DNA of 25,424 nt from Gp13-AA77 sp036521995 (GTDB lineage: Bacteria; Acidobacteriota; Terriglobia; UBA7540), in assembly GCA_036521995.1 (NCBI GenBank), contig DATDGR010000094.1:1-25424 (forward strand). Direction: 5' to 3'. The notes beneath the pieces were generated by a model. The model ran no database searches. It saw only the letters and a program-made list of their open reading frames with translations, and was not told the origin of the DNA. The position numbers were made by a program, and so were the translations under genes. Shown piece after piece: positions 15,276 through 22,485 of the stretch (position 1 is its first letter; each line of letters opens with the position of its first letter).

Positions 15276-16058
15276 CTACTTGTCTTGACCGACCGTCTTG
15301 AGGATGTCCTGGGCGCGCACCTGGGCCACGTGCAGAAAGCGGCCGTTGCTCAAGATCTGCTCGAGCGAAGGGACCATCAGCTCCGGATCCACCAGCTCGT
15401 TGTGATTGAGCGCGATCTGGATGTTCAGAAGCTGCTGGGGCAGGCTGAGCGGATCGTACTTGATGCCGTATTCGAGCTGGCCCACGGCCTCTTCCACGTT
15501 CGCCACCCCTTCGAACAAATCCATCAGATCCCGGGCCGTCCGCTGCTGGGTGAAGTTGAACTGAATCTGGTTCTTCTCACCGCCCCTTTCGTAGGTGAGC
15601 GTTTTGAGTCCCAAATTCGCCACCTTCTTGTGGCTGTCGACATCGAGCGAGCGGAAATCGTTGAGCTCGGCCGTGAGCGCAAACAGTTTCTCGGTGGTTG
15701 CCGGCGACAGTTTCAGAGGGCGGCGCGGCCGGGCCTCGTTGACCTGGCCGCCCTCATAGACTCCGGTCCCGTCCGAGTTGACGCTCACGGAAAGGTATTC
15801 CGGCACGCTGCCGGCCAGCGTGCGGGTGTAGGTGAGCCGGGCCGCCGGATCTCCTGCGCTCGTGGCGGCGGATTCCTGCGCCGGGCCCGTCGCGGCCGCC
15901 GGCAGAACCGAAGCCGCCGCGCAGCAAAGCAGAACCGCCGCCGCGCGCACCGGACGGAACCGCCCGGGCGGGGACTTCGCGCCTTTTCTCGCGGATTCTG
16001 GGAGCACGCCGGACGCCTGGGCGCGGGCGGCTCCCCCGGCCACGGGGGAGTTCACCAT
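15276..16058 (-). CDS. Secreted protein of unknown function, next to yebC
   Basis: The frame is open further upstream, but that part is the shadow of yebC. The start is taken at ATG 16058, 1 nt after the yebC stop, giving about 261 residues. An unusually long n-region (about 36 residues, with R and K) precedes a hydrophobic stretch AAAVLLCCAAASVLPAAA, so a signal peptide or membrane anchor is likely. The mature part has a beta-rich domain (ARLTYTRTLAGSVPEYLSV; NSDGTGVYEGG), then a helical segment with NQIQFNFTQQRTARDLMDLFEGVANVEEAV and a C-terminal helix FLHVAQVRAQDILKTVG. I do not recognise the family. The first domain is of a kind seen in exported proteins that read out a scalar value, but that is impression only. 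Translation is probably coupled to yebC. Confidence 0.8.
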   Translation of the reverse strand: MVNSPVAGGAARAQASGVLPESARKGAKSPPGRFRPVRAAAVLLCCAAASVLPAAATGPAQESAATSAGDPAARLTYTRTLAGSVPEYLSVSVNSDGTGVYEGGQVNEARPRRPLKLSPATTEKLFALTAELNDFRSLDVDSHKKVANLGLKTLTYERGGEKNQIQFNFTQQRTARDLMDLFEGVANVEEAVGQLEYGIKYDPLSLPQQLLNIQIALNHNELVDPELMVPSLEQILSNGRFLHVAQVRAQDILKTVGQDK

Positions 16059-16059
16059 A

Positions 16060-16812
16060 CTACTTGGCTTGGGTGAGGGCGTGAATCTCGGCTTCCTCGA
16101 TGTCGAAGTTCGCGTAAACGTGCTGCACGTCGTCGTGATCTTCCAGATCCTCCATGAGGCGCAGCATCTGGTTCGCTTCCTTCCCACTGAGTTTGACGTA
16201 GTTCTGCGGGATCATCGACACCTCAGCCGCGGCCGGCGCAATGCCCGCCGACTTCAGCTTCTCCACCACCTGGTGGAGCTCCGCCGGCGGGCTGAAGACC
16301 TCCCAGTTGCTGCCGTCTTCGGTCATATCCTCAGCGCCCGCCTCGGTAACGAGCTCCAGCAGTTTGCCCTCGTCGGCTTTGTCTTTCTCCACCACCACGT
16401 AACCCTTCTTGCTGAACATCCAGGCCACGCAGCCATTGGCCCCCAGGTTGCCGCCGTGCTTGGAGAGGACGTGGCGGATCTCGGAGAGCGTCCGGTTTTT
16501 GTTATCGGTCGTGATCTCCAGAATCAGCGCCACCCCGCCCGGCCCGTAGCCTTCGTAGATAGACTCCTCATAGGTGGCGCCGGGCAGCTCACCTGTGCCC
16601 TTCTGGATGGCCCGCTTGATGTTGTCCGCCGGCATGTTTTCAGCCTTGGCGGCGGCGATGGCAGTGCGCAGGCGCGGGTTCGAATCCGGATCACCCCCGT
16701 TCCGGGCCGCGATGGTGATCTCCCTAATCAGCTTGGTGAAAATCTTGCCGCGCTTGGCGTCGAGCGCGCCTTTCTTGTGCTTGATCGTGGCCCATTTTGA
16801 GTGGCCTGACAT
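16060..16812 (-). CDS. yebC: YebC/PmpR-family protein
   Basis: 250 aa, normal length. The hallmark N-terminus MSGHSKWATIKHKKGALDAKRGKIFTKL is present, followed by the PDSNPRLRTAIAAAKAENMPADNIKRAI box and the YEGYGPGGVALILE strand; the last ~100 residues form the two alpha/beta C-terminal domains. Known roles in this family are transcriptional regulation and, in recent work, helping ribosomes through proline-rich stretches. AAAGGA lies 7 nt before the ATG. The gene usually precedes ruvC in many bacteria; here the next gene is an exported protein of unknown function, starting 1 nt after its stop. Confidence 0.96.
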   Translation of the reverse strand: MSGHSKWATIKHKKGALDAKRGKIFTKLIREITIAARNGGDPDSNPRLRTAIAAAKAENMPADNIKRAIQKGTGELPGATYEESIYEGYGPGGVALILEITTDNKNRTLSEIRHVLSKHGGNLGANGCVAWMFSKKGYVVVEKDKADEGKLLELVTEAGAEDMTEDGSNWEVFSPPAELHQVVEKLKSAGIAPAAAEVSMIPQNYVKLSGKEANQMLRLMEDLEDHDDVQHVYANFDIEEAEIHALTQAK

Positions 16813-16953
16813 AGGCGAATCCTTTTCGACAGGCGCCTGCTCCGAGACCTCGGACTCGGACTCGAGGCGGCGTTTCAGTATGAGGCTATACGGGATGTTA
16901 GCATAAGCGCGCGCTCGAAGCCATCTGCCAAACTGGCTCGCTGGCGAGGGACC

Positions 16954-17460
16954 TCAGGACGGCCCTTCCTGGGAGTGATCAACCGCGCTTTCATCCCTGG
17001 CGCCCCGGGGATCGACGAGGCCGACGGCTTCGAAAATCTTGCGGTAGACCTGTTCCGCCGTGAGCCCCTTGTTTTTCTGGGCCTCGAGCGCCTGAAGGTG
17101 GTGCACCAGCTTGTCGCGCCGGAATTCGGCTGCGGCCACCTGGTCCGAGAGCCAGCGGTTGCGCTCCTCAAGGTTCAGCCCATCCGCCATCAGCTTTTCG
17201 GCCTCGGCGCGGAGCGATTCGAACTCCTGGTCCCGATCCTGCGCTTCTGCCAGGGCCTGCTCCTCACGGCGGATCTCCAGGTTTGCCAGATGAGCGACCA
17301 GGTACAGCTCGACCATTTGCCGCGCCGGACCGCGCGGGCTGGCCACCAGCTCGGTGATCAGGCGCCGGGCGCTCTGCCGCGCCGCGACTGGGTTACCGGG
17401 CGGGTTCTGGGATGGGGCCGGACGCACCGGTCCGGTTCCTCGGGGGGGATGATGCTTCAT
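16954..17460 (-). CDS. Small coiled-coil protein of unknown function
   Basis: 168 aa. ATG 17460 has AAGGAG 8 nt upstream (minus strand). The first 30 residues are Pro/Arg-rich and lack a signal peptide. Residues about 57-131 are a coiled coil (ANLEIRREEQALAEAQDRDQ and AAAEFRRDKLVHHLQALEAQ). A short motif KGLTAEQVYRKIFEAVGLVDPRG follows. I do not recognise the family. It lies 50 nt behind the C-terminal frame of the KHG-motif gene, same strand, so the two form a probable operon. Helical content in both suggests they could bind each other, which is inference. Confidence 0.7.
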   Translation of the reverse strand: MKHHPPRGTGPVRPAPSQNPPGNPVAARQSARRLITELVASPRGPARQMVELYLVAHLANLEIRREEQALAEAQDRDQEFESLRAEAEKLMADGLNLEERNRWLSDQVAAAEFRRDKLVHHLQALEAQKNKGLTAEQVYRKIFEAVGLVDPRGARDESAVDHSQEGPS

Positions 17461-17510
17461 GGCGTGTTCTCCTTCTCTTTTCGGGCTCTTTTTCGCGATC
17501 GACTATCTGT

Positions 17511-17984
17511 CTAGCCTCCGTGAACCGCTCCCGGCCCCGTGGCGCCCGGACCGGGACCGTTCGGGTGGGCCGCTGCGGGCTTTGAAGCCGCTCCCGGGCC
17601 CGGTTTCGAGGCCGGTTTCGGAGCCTGTGCCGGGGGTTTGGCGCCGGTTTCCGGCTCTGGTTGCGGCCTCTCCTCGGAAGCCGACCCTTTGTTTTCATCA
17701 ACTTGACGGGTTCGTTTCCTTGAAAACGCGCTTTCTCGTTTCGACCCCGCTTCCGGCCTCTCGCGGAGCGCAGACTCGCCCCGCCCCCCGGAACTCTTCC
17801 CGGCAACGGAACTAGGCTCGGGCGATTCCAGGTCGCGGCCGTTCGGACGCCCCTTCCCGTTCGATTTCCCGCTCACCGGGCCGTTCGCCTGCCGTTCGTT
17901 CAGCCTGGCTTCCTGCGCTGCCCGCCGATCCTCCTGTTTCCACTCCCACTCCTCCGCCCGCCGCGCTTCCCGCTGCATCTCCAT
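17511..17984 (-). CDS. Probable displaced C-terminal part of the KHG-motif protein
   Basis: 157 codons beginning MEMQREARRAEEWEW at ATG 17984, a helical, charged start followed by a disordered Pro/Gly/Lys/Glu-rich tail (about 60-157). It overlaps the end of the 411-codon frame by 173 nt. Over the overlap this frame has the more normal codon use; the longer gene's frame is Gly/Ala/Ser-rich nonsense-like text (GDAAGSAAGGGVGVETGGS). Joining the upstream part (LDRQIERKTRLL) to MEMQREARRAEEWEWKQ gives one continuous helix. There is a TAA immediately before the ATG in this frame and no ribosome site. So either a 1-nt change broke the gene, or the two frames are translated as one by frameshifting or as two by reinitiation. 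The first is simplest. Confidence 0.5.
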   Translation of the reverse strand: MEMQREARRAEEWEWKQEDRRAAQEARLNERQANGPVSGKSNGKGRPNGRDLESPEPSSVAGKSSGGRGESALRERPEAGSKRESAFSRKRTRQVDENKGSASEERPQPEPETGAKPPAQAPKPASKPGPGAASKPAAAHPNGPGPGATGPGAVHGG

Positions 17985-19047
17985 TTAGCAAACGCGTCTT
18001 GCGCTCGATCTGGCGGTCCAGGGAAGCCTCCTGCAGCCGCAAGGCGTGCCACTCGGTTTCGTTGGGAGCCAGGCAGGCGTCGCGCTGAGCGGGCGTGATC
18101 ACCACGTACTGCTGCAGGAAGTGCTGATAGGCGTCGTTCACCACCCGCCTTTCGTCCAGCAGATCCTTCAGCAGGTCCAGCCGCTCGTACTCGAGCGCAG
18201 GGTCTTTCAGCCGGTAGCGGAAGAGCTCGGATTGGGCCTGGAGCGGAGCGGGCTCCCCGCCTTCGTTGGAATGACGGGCATCGGGGGGACAAGAGCAGGG
18301 GGAAGGGCCGTCCTCCGGTTGCGATCCCGACTCTGCTCCCGCATCCGGTCCGGGCCCCGGCGGATCGGAACCTTCGGGCTCGGCTTCCTCTTCGGTTTCC
18401 TCCCACTCCTCCCGGCCGCCGTCCGGCTGATTGGCGGTCAGGCGCCCCAGGCGCCGGAAGGCGTTGGTGAAATACATCCCGCGCAGGCTCAGCTCCTGGC
18501 CCCAGAGCATGGTCAGCACCGGGTCCGCGTCCAGGGCAAAATGGCAGTTGCGCACCTGCTCCAGCAGGCTTTCCAGCAGCGAGCCGATTTTTTCGTACTT
18601 ACCCGGCGAGTCCGCCAGGCCATAGAAGCCGTGCCGCAGCACCTCGGCCTGGGGGGCGCTGGTCAGCTCGCGGTTCAGCTCCTTCAGCCGCCGGCTGTGC
18701 TCCAGTTGCAGCCGCTCCCGGGCCCGGCCCAGCACCCCCGCCTGGCCGCGCTCGTTGCGGATCCTGCGCCAGCGCAGCAAGGCCAGATCCTCCACCAGCA
18801 GGGCCTGGGCCGGGTTGGCGGGCTGGTGCGACTCCCACAGTCCGTCGCGCAGTTGCACAAAGTCGCGCGGGTCCTCGTCGAGCTGCTGCATGGATTGAAA
18901 CAAGGCTTCGCTGTAGCAACCGTGCTTCCGCGCGTTGCGGGACGAGCGCCGCTTGCCCTCGGCGGTGCGCGGTCCTTTCGATCGGCGTCCGTTGGCGCGG
19001 CTGGCGGCTTCGAGCGCCGGGTTCGAGTCTCGGTCGATGAGTGCCAT
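17812..19047 (-). CDS. KHG-motif protein of unknown function, C-terminal frame probably shifted
   Basis: 411 aa from ATG 19047, chosen over the upstream in-frame start at 19116 because AAGGGAG lies 6 nt before it. Residues 24-43 read KGPRTAEGKRRSSRNARKHG, a basic motif that occurs at the N-terminus of a multi-copy family in some acidobacteria and other soil bacteria; function unknown to me. Then a helical body (about 50-210: ALLVEDLALLRWRRIRNERG, SLLESLLEQVRNCHFALDAD), an acidic/proline-rich linker (about 220-270) and a second helical region. After about residue 354 the frame becomes low-complexity and a better continuation lies in the next frame. It is the first gene of the minus-strand pair with the coiled-coil protein. 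The basic motif could bind nucleic acid; inference only. Confidence 0.65.
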   Translation of the reverse strand: MALIDRDSNPALEAASRANGRRSKGPRTAEGKRRSSRNARKHGCYSEALFQSMQQLDEDPRDFVQLRDGLWESHQPANPAQALLVEDLALLRWRRIRNERGQAGVLGRARERLQLEHSRRLKELNRELTSAPQAEVLRHGFYGLADSPGKYEKIGSLLESLLEQVRNCHFALDADPVLTMLWGQELSLRGMYFTNAFRRLGRLTANQPDGGREEWEETEEEAEPEGSDPPGPGPDAGAESGSQPEDGPSPCSCPPDARHSNEGGEPAPLQAQSELFRYRLKDPALEYERLDLLKDLLDERRVVNDAYQHFLQQYVVITPAQRDACLAPNETEWHALRLQEASLDRQIERKTRLLNGDAAGSAAGGGVGVETGGSAGSAGSQAERTAGERPGEREIEREGASERPRPGIARA

Positions 19048-19330
19048 GGTGGTCTCCCTTGCGGGCGCCAGGCGAAAGCGAAGGGAGAGGGCGGACGAGC
19101 GGAGCCGACCATACACCCCAACCAGACTGATAGGTCAGATGAGTAGAACAGACTCCCCATTCGCGATTCGCTAACCGCCGGTCCGCCATCGGGACCGTTG
19201 CCGGCCCCGACGGTCCGATCTGCGGACATAGCGCCCCATGATCTATGGTAGGGGTCGAAAACGCGACGGTGGCGACCAGGGAGAAAGGAGGGAAGATAAA
19301 TTCTCGACCAGTGGTTTCAGTGGATTAGGC

Positions 19331-19339
19331 TGTGGATAA
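19331..19339 (-). other. DnaA-box-like 9-mer
   Basis: TGTGGATAA is the reverse complement of the consensus DnaA box TTATCCACA. Only one perfect copy was seen, with no AT-rich unwinding region or dnaA/dnaN gene next to it, so it does not by itself mark an origin. Confidence 0.35.
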
Positions 19340-19582
19340 GCGCCTGGGGCGGGTGGAGAGTGTCAAGAGTGTGCGGTTTTTCGCCACTTTTCCATACGGC
19401 AGACCCCCGCTCCCGCCGGTTAGGGCTGGGGCTGGGTGGCGCAGAGATCGTTGTGTGATGTCTGCGGTTTCCTTAGGTTCTAGCCTCCGCGGTTAACTCG
19501 AAGCATCGGGTAGGTTGATCGTTCGATTCGCAGACATGCTGAAGAGCGCATGTCTCGGCCACTCCGATCCGGGCAGGATTGG

Positions 19583-19602
19583 ATTCCCGCTTTCGCGAGA
19601 AT
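19583..19602. repeat. Short dispersed-repeat-type inverted repeat (dRS3-like)
   Basis: ATTCCCGC (19583-19590), loop TTTC, then GCGAGAAT (19595-19602). The arms are complementary except for one G-T-compatible mismatch. This ATTCCCGC-TTTC-GCGGGAAT pattern is widespread in intergenic DNA of many bacteria (dRS3-like elements in Neisseria). The context GGATTGG before and GACC after also fits copies of this element. Confidence 0.55.
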
Positions 19603-19692
19603 GACCGCAACCGGCGACGAGTAGCGTAGCGCCCTCAGCCGGCGGAGTCGAGGGGAGACAGAATCGACATGACGTAGGCTACTGATAAAGGC

Positions 19693-19706
19693 TACGGCTA
19701 GCCGTA
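19693..19706. repeat. 14-nt perfect palindrome
   Basis: TACGGCTAGCCGTA is fully self-complementary, 310 nt before the kinase start. A nearby GGCTAC is repeated about 15 nt apart (around 19676 and 19690). It could be an operator or part of a dispersed element; there is no further evidence. Confidence 0.35.
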
Positions 19707-20012
19707 CACTCCGGGCAAAACTCAATCCTGTGCTTGACAAAACCTTTCTTCAACCGTCGCCTTAAAAAGGGGGCTTGCACTTTTCAGCGGGCGCCTTGGG
19801 CGCTAAAAAACTTCGCATCCCGCTCGGGAGGCAGGGCGGCGGGCAGCACAGCATCTGCGGCTGGCCCCATCCAATCTCAGAGCTTCTCGGAGCCCGTGCG
19901 GTAATGAATCGATGATCTCATGAGCCAACCTTTGAGCGAACGAAACAGTGACGATGAGCACCTAAGATAGGGAGCCGGACGTCAAGCGCTGATTAGGTGT
20001 CAGGGTGCCGAG

Positions 20013-22349
20013 GTGATGGAGGCCGAAAAGCCGCCAAATCGAATCAGCTCCCCGGTCAGCACGGTGATTCTCACCTGCCTGCTGGCCGCTGTGTCCTATC
20101 TCGTCGCAAGACTGGGGGGGACACTGATGTTGCGTGACCACTCGGTCTGGCCGCTCTGGCCTGGTTGCGCATTTCTGGTGTCAGTGTTGTTGCTGACACC
20201 GCGCAGGATCTGGCCGATACTCATCGCCACCGGGTTGGCGGCCTTCGCCCTCTACGATGTACAGGAACACGTACCGGCGCGTTCGATTGTCTGGCTCATG
20301 GCGGCCGACACGGTGGAAATCCTTCTGGCCGCTTTGAGTCTCAGCTATTTCTTCAACGGTGTACCCCGGCTGAATAGCGTGAAAGCCCTGGCAAAGTATT
20401 CATTCTTTGCCATCATCCTCGCGCCGGCCGTTACCGCGTTCATCGGCTCGTTTGCCGTGGGCGGGAACTACTGGGTCATTTGGCGGCTCTCTTTCCTATC
20501 CGAGGCGTTAGCATTCCTGACGGTGGCACCGGCCTTCTGGGGTTGGTTCAGGCAAGGACCGGCCTGGTCCCCAAGACCGCGCGCTTACTACCTCGAGGCG
20601 GCCGTCCTGCTCGCGGCCTTGACTTTCTTCGGATATCTCACTCTGGTTGCTTCCGAGAACACTCCACCCGCCCTCATTTACTCTCTGGTGCCGTTCTTGC
20701 TGTGGTCCGCTTTGCGTTTCGGATCCACGGGCGTCAGCACTTCGATGATCGTCATTGCCTTTCTGTCGATTTGGGGTGCTGTCCACGGAGGCGGTCTGTT
20801 CAACCAGCCGGAGCCGCTTGGCAAGGTCTTGTCGGTACAGTTGTTCTTGCTCTGCACAGCCGTACCTTTCATGGTTTTGGCCGCCCTGGTCGAGGACCAC
20901 AAGGCCGCCGCGCAAGAACTGAAGAGGTCAGAGGAGAAGTTCTCCACGGCGTTCCAATCCAGCCCGGTGTTCGAGTGCATCCTTTCTCTGCCGGATCTTC
21001 GCTATGTTGAGGTCAACAAGACTTACGAAGAACGCTCAGGATATCAGCAGGGGGAAGTTGCCGGGCGGACCATATCGGAGACAGGAATCTGGGCCGATTC
21101 TAAGGGGGTGGAGCAGGCTTTCCAGGGACTCTCCGGCGAAAAACATGTCCACGGTGTCGAGGGCCGTTTTCGCACCAAGACGGGTGAAACTCACGTTGGA
21201 CTCTTATCCGCGGAAGTGGTGGAATTCAGAGGAGGGCCCTGCATCCTAGCCGTCATCGAGGACATCACCGAGCGCAAGCGGGCGGAGGAGGCTGTGCGGG
21301 AGAGTGAGGAACGCTTCCGGCTGGTGGCCAACACTGCTCCCGTGTTGATCTGGATGGCCGGTCCCGACAAGCTTTGCACCTACTTCAATCGGCCTTGGCT
21401 CGACTTTACGGGCCGATCCGTGGAGGAGGAACTCGGAAACGGGTGGACGGAAGGCGTTCACCCGGAAGACCGTGATCGGTGCCTGGATTCCTACACGCGC
21501 GCTTTTGACGGGCGCCAGTCATTCAGAATCGAGTATCGCCTGCGGCGTAACGATGGAGAGTACCGGTGGATCGTCGACCTGGGTGTCCCCAGGGTCAACG
21601 CCGATGGTTCTTTCGCCGGATATATCGGATCGGCGATCGATGTGACCGACCGTAAGCGGGGTGAAGAGGCGCTTGCCACGGTGAGCGGCCGGCTGATCGA
21701 AGCTCAGGAGCAGGAACGTGCCCGCATTGCGAGAGATCTTCATGATGATATTAGCCAGCGCCTGGCTTTGCTGGCGATCGAGCTGCAAAGGCTCAAGGAT
21801 AACCCTCTCGGTTCGCTTGCCCTTGTCCGCAAACGCAGCGAGCATCTTTTGCAGCTTACCTCGGAGATCGCCACCGATGTTCGGGCCTTGTCACACCAGT
21901 TGCACTCTTCAAAGCTTGAGATTCTAGGTCTGCTTTCAGCCTCGCGAGGTTTCTGCCGCGAGTTTGCCGCCCAGAGGGAAGTGGAGATCGATTTTTCGCA
22001 CAGCAATGTCCCTAGCCCCTTGGCCCGGGAGGTTGCGCTCTGCCTGTTCCGCGTCCTGCAAGAAGCTTTGCTGAATGGCGTGAGGCACAGCGGTGCGCGG
22101 CGCTTCGAGGTCCAGTTGCGGGGTGAATCCGACGCCATCCAGCTTATGGTTCGCGATGCCGGCGCGGGCTTCGATCCCGAGGCGGCGATCAATAAGCAGG
22201 GTCTTGGCCTGATCAGCATGCGCGAGCGCGTCGGCCTGGTCAAGGGCACGATTTCGATCACCTCGAAGCCAATGGGCGGCACCGAGATCAGGGTGCGCGT
22301 TCCCGTCTCGGCAGCCCCCGGCATACAGCAAGCGCGCGTGTCGGCTTGA
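20013..22349 (+). CDS. MASE1-PAS-PAS sensor histidine kinase (HisKA_3/NarL-type)
   Basis: 778 aa from GTG 20013 (ATG 20016 is equally possible). Residues about 10-290 hold 7-8 hydrophobic helices, typical of a MASE1-like membrane sensor domain. PAS domain 1 lies at about 305-425 (SEEKFSTAFQSSPVF... ITERKRAEE) and PAS domain 2 at about 430-556 (SEERFRLVANTAPVLIWMAG...). The HisKA_3 dimer domain has the H-box ARDLHDDISQRLALL with phospho-acceptor His577. The ATPase domain keeps the N-box FRVLQEALLNGVRHSG and G-box GLGLISMRERVGLV. It therefore senses a membrane or cytoplasmic signal and should phosphorylate a NarL/LuxR-type regulator. No such regulator lies in the window: next is an RND adaptor with its own promoter. 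The ligand is unknown. Confidence 0.93.
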   Translation: MMEAEKPPNRISSPVSTVILTCLLAAVSYLVARLGGTLMLRDHSVWPLWPGCAFLVSVLLLTPRRIWPILIATGLAAFALYDVQEHVPARSIVWLMAADTVEILLAALSLSYFFNGVPRLNSVKALAKYSFFAIILAPAVTAFIGSFAVGGNYWVIWRLSFLSEALAFLTVAPAFWGWFRQGPAWSPRPRAYYLEAAVLLAALTFFGYLTLVASENTPPALIYSLVPFLLWSALRFGSTGVSTSMIVIAFLSIWGAVHGGGLFNQPEPLGKVLSVQLFLLCTAVPFMVLAALVEDHKAAAQELKRSEEKFSTAFQSSPVFECILSLPDLRYVEVNKTYEERSGYQQGEVAGRTISETGIWADSKGVEQAFQGLSGEKHVHGVEGRFRTKTGETHVGLLSAEVVEFRGGPCILAVIEDITERKRAEEAVRESEERFRLVANTAPVLIWMAGPDKLCTYFNRPWLDFTGRSVEEELGNGWTEGVHPEDRDRCLDSYTRAFDGRQSFRIEYRLRRNDGEYRWIVDLGVPRVNADGSFAGYIGSAIDVTDRKRGEEALATVSGRLIEAQEQERARIARDLHDDISQRLALLAIELQRLKDNPLGSLALVRKRSEHLLQLTSEIATDVRALSHQLHSSKLEILGLLSASRGFCREFAAQREVEIDFSHSNVPSPLAREVALCLFRVLQEALLNGVRHSGARRFEVQLRGESDAIQLMVRDAGAGFDPEAAINKQGLGLISMRERVGLVKGTISITSKPMGGTEIRVRVPVSAAPGIQQARVSA

Positions 22350-22397
22350 AGTTGTGGGCAGGCCATATTCGAGCAGAAGAGACAAAGACTGGTAGTT

Positions 22398-22427
22398 TTG
22401 ACAGTAGGCAGCGACAGCCTGTATGCT
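22398..22427 (+). promoter_or_regulatory. Predicted sigma70-type promoter for the RND efflux genes
   Basis: A perfect TTGACA (22398-22403) and TATGCT (22422-22427, 4/6 match) lie 18 nt apart, about 60-190 nt before possible starts of the adaptor gene. The gene's longest in-frame start (22423) would fall inside this promoter and is therefore discounted. Confidence 0.4.
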
Positions 22428-22485
22428 TACCATTCGTGACTGGACTCGGGATGACCCTGCTTGGGAAGCCGATCTGAGGTCCGGC

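Larger units (their letters stand above)
19048..20012. other. 965-bp non-coding region
   Basis: No gene supported. It separates the KHG-motif gene (minus) from the histidine kinase (plus) and must contain both upstream regions. It holds a DnaA-box-like 9-mer, a dispersed-repeat hairpin and a 14-nt palindrome, listed separately. A minus-strand frame at 19480-19740 is rejected because it reads the VILAKAGIQS text typical of translation through this repeat type. A perfect TTGACA (19734-19739) lacks a -10 at proper spacing. Confidence 0.55.

Noticed and set aside
16660..16700. GGTTCGAATCC-like text resembling a tRNA T-arm
   Set aside because: It lies inside yebC coding sequence with no acceptor stem or other arms around it.
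18046..19146. 366-codon plus-strand frame opposite the KHG-motif gene
   Set aside because: Antisense of a gene with ribosome site, a recognisable motif and helical domains; the plus frame is Leu/Gln/Arg-rich without structure.
19480..19740. 86-codon minus-strand frame
   Set aside because: Its VILAKAGIQS text is what translation of a dispersed repeat gives; there is no ribosome site.
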